Origin: Eupeodes corollae
Lineage: Eukaryota > Arthropoda > Insecta > Diptera > Syrphidae
Assembly: GCF_945859685.1 (NCBI RefSeq)
Contig: NC_079149.1
Span: forward strand, 54,082,991-54,146,990
DNA length: 64,000 nucleotides
Reading direction: 5' to 3'
The position numbers and the translations under genes are program-made. A model generated the notes under the pieces. It was not told the origin of the DNA and did no database searches. It was given only the letters and a program-made list of their open reading frames with translations. This document shows, piece after piece, positions 57,201 through 64,000 of this stretch (within the stretch, counting starts at the first letter, position 1; every line of letters begins with the position of its first letter).

Positions 57201-60162
57201 CCAAAGCTAAGAAGGAATTTGAGTTGATTTTTTTCTTTGCTCACATTATGAATCCCAGTTTTCGGTTTTATATCGTAAAACTTTGACTTCGACTGTCATA
57301 GGCTTCCGTTGCACAATTTTTGCTGTTTCTTAACTGCTTTAAATTAAATAAAAAGTCTTCCGAAATACAAGGTTAATAATAATATTTTTATTTGACGGAA
57401 AAGAATGTTACAGCGTCAGTTCAATTCAAAAACAGCGAGTGTCCGATTATGTGTGAAAGATTAAAATAAGGAGTTCCTTTTTTAAATTTATTAGTTCATT
57501 AAAAATTTTAATTTAGCTTTTTTTAAACTTAATTTGAGTTTTAATATGTAATAAAATGATGGTTAAATTCTAGTACATACTTTGATCTACATATTTTCTT
57601 GGAGAAATAATTTTTTTGTTAAGGTCCTTTGAGAACTAGGGCCTAGTAACTTACAACTCTCAACCATTCTTGTGTGCGAGTACTGCTACCAGGGATGGAG
57701 GGGACCTACGGTTTTGAAGCCCAATTCGAACGGATAATTTAAGAAAGCACTTTCATGACAAGAATTACTCGTGGAGGATTTGTCAATTCCTCGCAAGAGG
57801 CAGTAGCCATGAAAAAAAACTTAAGATACGGGTACAACGGAGAAATAATTGCGAAAGTTTCCATTTTCTACTCTTAGCATCATGTAAACTTATGCTAGAG
57901 AATGATACTATGGAGAAAACAAACCTAAGAAGAACTAACAGCACAACTTTCTTGTCAAGAAACAATTCTAGCAGAATCTTGATGCTAAATCTGGAAAATT
58001 CTAGCTTTAGCTTCATTATTTAGAGCTTTCGTTTAATTCATCACATAATTCGTCGTAATAGTTTTATTTAGATTTCGCTGTTTTCAAAAAGCTTTGGCTA
58101 ACATTGTTTTTGTTAGTTCACTTAAGTTTTATTTTATTTACTTTTACTTTTCAAGTTTTAGCTTTAGCTTTATTATTGCACAAGGCCCCAATGCTTAACT
58201 GGGGGAAATATCTATCAAGTTAAAACGTTATTGCCAGAAACACTTCATAATAAACTGCTAATGGTTAAACAAGTAGGGAAGTTCCTTTAATCTATGTGGA
58301 ATTACGAGGCACAAACTACTGGTCTAAGTGCTGTCTTTTTCAACTGCGTGGGATCTGGCGTTAGTGCGTAGGATTGTCACGCCAGAAGTCTTGGGTTTAA
58401 TCCCTGCTCGTGACACAAATTTACAAATTCTTCAAAAGTAATTTTTGTTATAAAAATGATTCGGAATTCCCATCCATTCCTTTCATGACTCACACATAAA
58501 AATGATTGAGAGTTGTTCTGGTTCTTAATGATATGTTTCTTGTCCTGACTTATTTATTTATTAGCTTTTTTAACTAACGATAACCTAATTTTTCTTCTTT
58601 CAAGCTTATTTTAAGAACAAATTAAATATACTTTGGGTTTAAAATTTCATATTAAGATAAATGCATCAGTCACATTTGAGACCGTGGAACATTTTACTAT
58701 TTATCTGCTATTTTTATGATTAGAGATACAAACACCCAACACTTATCTTAAATAATTTATTTGATATTAAATAAAATCTTAACTTACATCACTTTCACAG
58801 CTCCTATTAGTAATCTTTGCGTACTCGTCATTTATCCTTTCAGTATCCCTTATAAAGAGTCCACATGCTTGTTGCTGCATCTCCACATCATTTCCATTTG
58901 TGTTCATATACTTCGGCAAAGGTGGTGGCGGTGGAGCCGCACTCATTGATTGAGAGTGATGAGCATTAGAGTTAGTCGATAAGTTATGACTGTAAATTTA
59001 ATAAAATATTACATAATTTTACCGCAATGATAAATAAAAAAAAGTACTAATGACATACAAAATAATTTATCTAGCAATAAAATCAACTTACATGGGGAAA
59101 TTATTTTGTGAATGGGAAGGTAATGGCGGCGGTTTATGACCAAACTCTGGTGGCACCGAAGCTGATAAACCTTTTGTTAGCGGGGAACTACTATTGCGAT
59201 TCGATTGCAATGACAAATCCATCGAATCAAATGGGGAAGGACCTCTAACGAACGACGGCAGCAAAGGATTCAACTGTTCTAGCTTCAAATTTCATAAAAG
59301 AAATATACACATTTGATGATGAATTTATTTTGTTATAAGTACATAACTACAAACTACTTAAAGGTTAAATAAAATCTAAATATATGTATTAACGGAGAAT
59401 GGCATACATGCTTTTATCAAACATAAGCTATAATTTTGACAATTTGCAGCCAGAAAAGTTATTAAATAAAAAATAAGCATTAAAAAGCTTCATTGAAAAT
59501 CAAACTTAGAATGTTGGTTTTTGTTTTCAAACTCTTCAGTTAAAATTTTAAAAAACATGCAAAATTCAAAATCATCACAATATAACGATAGCAAACAACA
59601 TCTAGGGGACTCAAATTTCTACAAAATCAATAAGAAACTAAATTGGATGCAGGCGAGGGTCATTGAAATTTATAACATACAAAATATATTATAGGTATTT
59701 TTTTGTTTTTGTTTTATTTATTTTACGTTTTTATGGTTAGCCGATATGAAATTGTAAAGGGATTCCGGTGGCGTTGGATTATGCCAAGCTAATGGTGAGC
59801 GAACCATCGGCCTTTCATTGGACATATGTGCCAATTGTGGTTGCCTTGGAATGTAAGACGGTATCTATAAACGGATATTTATTTTTGTTTGGTTTTAATT
59901 ATATACAAAAGATTTTTTGTAGTTTTTGTTTTTAATAATAATAAAATCTTCAAAACAATATTAGACAACAAATATTAAGGTTTTGTTATCTTTTGTTGTT
60001 AAAAAAAACTTGTTAATTTTAAATCGGTTTTGTTTTTCTTAAAAAAAAATTATACCTGCAGTGGATTCCATGATGAATTTTGAGGTTGACTAAGGTGACC
60101 ATGGGGATTATTTCCAGACATGATTGAATTATGATTTCTTGATATTGGGAATGCAGAATATC
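53838..60162 (-). CDS. Nuclear protein with C-terminal extended PHD finger, RAI1/TCF20-like (5' end incomplete)
   Basis: Eight coding exons, in transcript order: 60162-60056, 59864-59727, 59282-59092, 58989-58788, 56986-56893, 56833-55239, 55175-54294, 54224-53838. All junctions are GT-AG with matching phases, giving at least 1,197 residues. The first visible exon begins in mid-codon, so the start lies upstream. Residues ~998-1186 form an extended PHD finger: WMCVFC, GLGDLFGPYI, VWMHEDCSIWAPGVFL, CTVCSQKGAMICC, HIPCA and YCEKH supply the Cys/His ligands. The GLGDLFGPY and W.HE.C..W.PGV phrases are those I recall from vertebrate RAI1 and TCF20. A Q/H tract (~249-367), Pro-rich stretches and a basic AKKRVRLTKK segment suggest a nuclear, largely disordered chromatin regulator. 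In the known family this domain binds nucleosomes and the proteins act in transcription; that role is inferred here. Confidence 0.88.
54294..55175 (-). CDS. PHD-finger protein exon with first half of the extended PHD
   Basis: Acceptor TTTTATTAAG|GTGG, donor CCAAT|GTAAAT. 294 codons. Acidic start (VEYKLEEMFAGIEDEP), then Lys-rich linkers, KGPYILVKPDGSINVINAP, and finally the first zinc-binding part (WMCVFCKKGP, GLGDLFGPYI). Confidence 0.9.
55239..56833 (-). CDS. PHD-finger protein large exon with Q/H tract
   Basis: Acceptor ACTTGCAG|TG, donor GAAGAG|GTAATT. 531 codons. It opens with a Gln/His tract, then Ser/Asp-rich sequence with a basic TRRKRKPNKTIRVSHDSETDE segment, acidic Ser runs and a Pro-rich end (PPLPPPLAQIAQPPPPPP). 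Mostly predicted disordered. Confidence 0.9.
56474..56818 (-). repeat. CAG/CAA/CAT repeat encoding poly-Gln/His
   Basis: About 115 codons of Q with regular H and occasional L. CAG, CAA and CAT are mixed, and HQQQQ-type units repeat. On the plus strand it appears as long TTG/CTG/GCT frames, which are shadows. Confidence 0.9.
56893..56986 (-). CDS. PHD-finger protein exon
   Basis: Acceptor AAATTTCAG|ATTC, donor AAAAAAT|GTAAAT. 31 codons plus one base, including TKPVELVKEPTYTNLSNKLM. Confidence 0.83.
57631..57838 (-). mobile_element. tRNA-derived SINE, copy 4 (head missing)
   Basis: Minus-strand body from 'cactaggccctagttc'-type 3' end through 'gaatggttgagagttgtaag' to 'ggaattgacaaatcc' and the 'tactgcctcttgcgag' block. 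The tRNA-like head is replaced by 'cgttgtacccgtatc'. Confidence 0.72.
58345..58530 (+). mobile_element. tRNA-derived SINE, copy 5 (degraded)
   Basis: Plus strand: 'tggcgttagtgcg' (A-box region), 'cttgggtttaatccctgc' (B box with one change), 'ttcaaaagtaatttttgtta' and 'atgattgagagttgttctgg'. It is shorter and more diverged than the other copies. Confidence 0.65.
58788..58989 (-). CDS. PHD-finger protein exon
   Basis: Acceptor ATTTACAG|TC, donor AGTGAT|GTAAGT. One base completes the split codon and 67 codons follow, with APPPPPLPKYM and FIRDTERINDEYAKITN. Confidence 0.84.
59092..59282 (-). CDS. PHD-finger protein exon
   Basis: Acceptor TTTGAAG|CTAG, donor CCCCAT|GTAAGT. It encodes a Ser/Pro-rich segment including SPFDSMDLSLQSN and KPPPLPSHSQ. 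It ends two bases into a codon. Confidence 0.82.
59727..59864 (-). CDS. PHD-finger protein exon
   Basis: Acceptor TTTATAG|ATACCG, donor AAAAAC|GTAAAA. 46 codons in phase 0, with RQPQLAHMSNERPMVRSPLA; probably a conserved motif given its ordinary composition in AT-rich surroundings. Confidence 0.78.
60056..60162 (-). CDS. PHD-finger protein, first visible coding exon
   Basis: Acceptor TCTGTCTAG|GA, donor CTGCAG|GTATAA. It starts with two bases of a split codon, then YSAFPISRNHNSIMSGNN. An in-frame ATG lies at 60121, which could be a start only if the upstream sequence is untranslated. The open frame before it favours an internal exon. Confidence 0.75.
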
Positions 60163-62075
60163 CTAGACAGATTAATGAGATAGGTTTTCCTTACTGGTAG
60201 ACAATTTAATGTGTTTTTACGATCTGAAAACAAAAATAGTTAGGTATTTATTAATTAGTTTTTAATGACAAATAACTATAATTTACTAGACTAGAATTTG
60301 TTTTAAAGTTCTGATAACTACATCGAATCGGAGGTATTTCAATTACTGCTTATAAAGACGCAATAAACAGGAATGTTGGAGTGTTGAATGCCACTTCAAT
60401 TGAGATTTAAGGCTAAGAAAAACAAGTGAATGTAAATGCAACACCCTTTCGTTTGCCTTCAAAATAAGAACTTATTTCAGCTTTTAGGAAAAAGATATTC
60501 AACATGTTTATAACTTGTGCCTTACGTCATTTTGTGGTCTACGTACAAAAAAGAAGGGGAACACGACTTCGGGCTGTTAAAAAATACTAAACAAATAAAG
60601 GAATCGGAGGAAAAAGACCAGGTAAACCTAATGATAAAGTTATTCGAGAAATAACGAAATCCTAGGGATTAGCTATTTGGCATTACCCAGATTCGCTTAA
60701 AGGTATGAAAAAATAAGGTTAGACAATCGAGAGGCGTATTATTAATTTGTTGTTTAGGAGCAGAGGCTCTAAACAATAACGAATCTTTAATTTTTGGTTG
60801 TGTGAGATGAGGTGATAAGTCGGAATTTTAGAGAAAGTGTGATCCCATTTCATCGAGCTCGGAATGCTTTGAATTGATATATGTATGTATAGCAACAGTG
60901 TCTGATGTAGATAGTATAAAGCTACAAATTTTCTTATTCTCATTGAACTTATTAATAAAGGAGTTTTTCATTCAAAGTTGATAGAAATGCATTTAGTGAA
61001 ATTATTGGTTCTTGTAAGAAAAGAACAGGTTTAAAACCACCTTCTAGTCCGAAATGCATTACTTTTGATCCATATGCTGGGTTCTTACTTACTAAATTAC
61101 TCTTCAGTACTCATAGACTAGACCCAGCGTGGCAATGATACAACGTTTTGAAACATATTTGAATTTGGCGGGTAATATTTAAAAATCAATGTTAACAATC
61201 GACATATTTTGAATGATGTTAATCTGAAATTTGCCTTCAACATATGTTGATTTCTTCCGGAGAATACTCGTATTACAAACGTCATTAAAAAGTATCTTAA
61301 TTTATATTTTGGCGCTGTTGGTGTTTTTGTTAACATTGTAGCCTTAAAACTTGCTTTTTTTTGCTCATATACTGCTTTTAAAATAAAGATGCTGGTATCT
61401 TACTTTGTGTCATTCAAACCATCCTTTCAACTGAAGCTTACATATACATATTTCGAATTTCGCAATGAAAAACTAAGATCTAAGTTCTCTAATTTTTCAA
61501 ACGAGACAAGTGATCTTTTTCTGTTGCGCCACCTAATTTACTAAATTGGCGCATCCTTGGGATCGGAAAACCAGCACCTTATTCTCGAGTAGCAAAATGG
61601 ACATTTTGGTGCAGATTCATCATAATTAGATAAATTCTCTTTGAAAAAGATGACAATTTCCAAATCGTGTTATCGGCCGTTCTGACGATGATAATTCACT
61701 TCATCGGAGCTGCTATTTGATCATTTTGAACTTGTTTTTGTGCAAAACCATTAAGGAGCGATATTATGTCAACAATTCATAAAATATTATATCACTAAGG
61801 CCGATACATATTATACCAAAAATCCGTAAACTACAGAACAAAACTATCAACAGGAACTTGACAAATTGATGGAAAAAAATACGTTGCTGCAAATGTGATC
61901 CATAGTTCATGTATAAATTATGATCTATATCTACAAATATTTAAAACCTAAATTGGATAAAGAAAATCTAAGTGGATTCTAATATATTGGATACAAACTA
62001 AACAACCAAACCAAACAATATACGAAATTCAATCAAATCGGGAACAAAAATAAAAACATATTGACATTCCACATA
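60163..62075. other. Upstream intron or flank of the PHD-finger gene, no exon recognised
   Basis: Pieces at 60590-60720 (RPGKPNDKVIREITKS) and 61430-61900 are of higher complexity and may be transposase relics. No diagnostic motif was found. The missing 5' exon of the PHD-finger gene was not located here. Confidence 0.35.
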
Positions 62076-63410
62076 CAGTGTTGGCCGAAACAAAAGCAAC
62101 TAAAACTACCTCCATCTGTATGTCATTCAATAATTAATAACTTAAACAAATCATGCCAGTTTTCAAATTTTTATAAAATTTAATACATTACGTATGTACG
62201 TACAATGTTTTCTAAAAAGACCCCAAGAGAAAATAATTTTTATAACGGTCCATTTAAATATGAGATACGTATGACAGTTAACCAAATTATTTGTTGGTCA
62301 AAACAAAAGCAACTTCATATTGCTATCTCTCTTTCTCTTATTAATAGAAAAAAGTTAGTCCATTAACTACAAAATCCATTGATCATATTAAAGGTATTGG
62401 TATTCCAAAATCAGTGATTTGCCGATTAATAAAATTTTACAAATCCAAAAAGTCATTCCAAACGATTCATCGAGGTGGAAAAAACGAAAAATAATAAAAG
62501 GAGAGGACTTTGCAATAATAAAATCAATTAAGAGACCCTTTTACATCATCAAGTGATATACGAACCCAAATCGAGCTGAACGTAAGCGCGAGAACAATTT
62601 GGAAACGAAGTGTTGATGGTTTTCAAAGTTGTTAAAACAAAAACAAGCTGCTTATGACCACATCAACTGGACCGTAAGAAAATGGAGGAACGTACTCGGG
62701 TGAGTCGCAAGGGTTTCGATGGTTTCCGCCTTGTTCGCAGACCAGCCAGAGTCACTAAATTAACGTTACACCGTAAAACACGGAGGAGGCAACGCAATGG
62801 TGTGGGGATGTTTTTCAGGACATGGACTGGGACCGATTCACCAAATAGATGGTACAATGGATCGTTCAATTTACCGTAAAATATTTAGAAAATATAATGC
62901 TGAAACACGTTGAGGATCAGTTGCCTCTGAAATGGACAATTGAGTAAAACAACGACTTAAAGCACACGTACAATACGATTAAGACGTGGTTTCAAAAATC
63001 AACCTCATAGAAAATCTATGGGAAATTGTAAGAATCAATTGCAAAAATTAAAACGATCTGTTTAATCAAATTAAATTGGGCTGAGAAAGTATCCCAAACA
63101 GCATTAAAACCAATTTAATTATCTCCATGCATTAAAGATGCGCTGAAGTTATTAAAAACAAGTTCTTTGCTACCAAATTCGATCAATATTTTTAATAACA
63201 CCGAACACATGTAATTTGTTAAAAGTTGCTTTTCATTTATATTAATTTAATGAATTGTTATAAAAACTATTATATTTTATTTTCCATTAGAAACTGTAAA
63301 TATTTATTTACATTTTAAAAACAAAAACATACAATATTTAAATACTATATTTGTTTTTTAATTAGCTATTTAATAATCGAGGCAAGTTACTTTTGTTTTG
63401 GCCAACACTG
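62076..63410 (+). mobile_element. Tc1-family DNA transposon, 1,335 bp, both ends present
   Basis: Starts CAGTGTTGGCCGAAACAAAA after TA at 62074-62075 and ends with the inverted CAGTGTTGGCCAAAACAAAA at 63410. The right flanking dinucleotide is TT instead of the TA expected of a duplication, so one base has probably mutated. Inner repeats with 'ggtcaaaacaaaagcaactt' at about 62296, and the inverted 'aaaagttgcttttc' at about 63221, suggest the IR/DR arrangement. Length and ends fit Tc1; the encoded transposase is broken. Confidence 0.85.
62270..63195 (+). pseudogene. Broken Tc1-like transposase
   Basis: Frames in order: a Arg/Lys-rich N-terminal part (about 62400-62520), SARTIWKRSVDGF near 62590, NGGTYSG and FRWFP at about 62680, GLGPIHQIDGTMDRSIYR-like residues at 62825-62880, MLKHVEDQLPLKWTIE at 62900, then NNDLKHT, which corresponds to the DNDPKHT catalytic block with the first D lost, and ENLWEI near 63010. 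Stops and frameshifts interrupt it many times. Confidence 0.72.
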
Positions 63411-64000
63411 TTTAAAATTCGACCAACTAAATACACGAACCCGAAAAAGTTAGATGGGTCCATGTCTTGATTTGTACCGGGAAAAGCACGTTCATAAAAC
63501 ATATGAATTCAAAAACATTCCTTTTAAGTTTATCTTTTGTCCGTTAATGTAATTCGAGATCTTTTTCTATTTCCCATAACATCATGATCTCATTACTCGA
63601 AGAAAGTCCCAGAACCATCCATCAATCATTCTTCAACAACGCTAAACATGCTTTAAAAAATCCCGCCATACATTACACAAAATAAAAAGAAAAACGTGTT
63701 ATTCCTTTCAACAATAAAAAAAAGAATACCAATCTTATTCAAGAGTACACACGAACTCTACAACACTAAAACTCATCCCCATCTCCATCTACTGCTTCTG
63801 CTTTGCCCGCTACCCCTCCCACCCCTACTCCAACAACCCTCTAAATCACTTATTTTCAAATCAACGCACAATCTTCACAACAAAAATCACTTTTCGCCGA
63901 TTAAGCTTCGGATGGATTCGTTGGGTAAGAGAGCCAGGGGATGAATGAGGTTCCACGGTCTAGGTACCGATAAACTCAAAGTTGTATGATATGAATAAAT
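63411..64000. other. Window end, no gene recognised
   Basis: A C/T-rich stretch at 63775-63845 ('tctactgcttctgctttgcc' and similar) gives a Leu/Pro-rich open frame of low complexity. Nothing else is supported. Confidence 0.4.

Larger units (their letters stand above)
56987..58787 (-). other. 1.8-kb intron of the PHD-finger gene
   Basis: GT-AG intron carrying two SINE-related pieces in opposite orientation, at 57631-57838 and 58345-58530. No other feature was recognised. Confidence 0.75.

Noticed and set aside
63696..63944. Leu/Pro-rich plus-strand frame at the window end
   Set aside because: Encoded by a C/T-rich low-complexity run; no splice or domain support.

Overview
The window is AT-rich eukaryotic DNA, very probably from a dipteran insect. 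The basis is two multi-exon genes with GT-AG introns, long CAR-type polyglutamine/histidine tracts, and a dense load of decayed transposons of insect type (I-like and jockey-like LINEs, Helitrons, Tc1/mariner, hAT). The species cannot be named from the sequence. No rRNA, tRNA gene, CRISPR array or bacterial feature is visible.

Roughly the first 38 kb holds almost no recognisable host gene. It is a patchwork of transposon remains in AT-rich background: LINE fragments at 1-360, 2101-2830, 8620-10092, 12246-12850, 22440-22920 and 27105-27815; a tRNA-derived SINE with an exact 11-bp target duplication at 4150-4468; a Helitron with both termini at 6977-8469; Tc1/mariner and hAT transposase relics; and five copies of an unclassified repeat family that starts with the hairpin AACTTCCCATAGGAAGTT and carries internal ~130-174 bp tandem units. 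One copy of that family contains a nested 975-bp hAT-like element, itself carrying a RING-finger remnant and a GC-rich minisatellite. Two short islands, 21454-21864 and 28771-29552, look exon-like or promoter-like but could not be assigned.

The right part carries two well-supported genes whose 3' ends face each other. On the plus strand (38503-46953) is a secreted protein with one type-2 chitin-binding domain (Cpap1/peritrophin-like) and a long Ser/Thr-rich and polyQ tail: seven coding exons, all phases consistent, 1,368 residues (1,366 with the alternative exon-3 acceptor). On the minus strand (53838-60162, 5' end not found) is a nuclear protein with a C-terminal extended PHD finger of the RAI1/TCF20 type and a Q/H-rich tract: eight coding exons, at least 1,197 residues. 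The two are unrelated in function: one belongs to cuticle or other chitinous matrix, the other to chromatin. A Helitron and jockey-like LINE pieces lie between them, SINE copies sit in their introns, and an IR/DR-type Tc1 element with both ends lies at 62076-63410.

All calls come from reading the sequence. Family assignments rest on motifs recalled from known families; no search was run.
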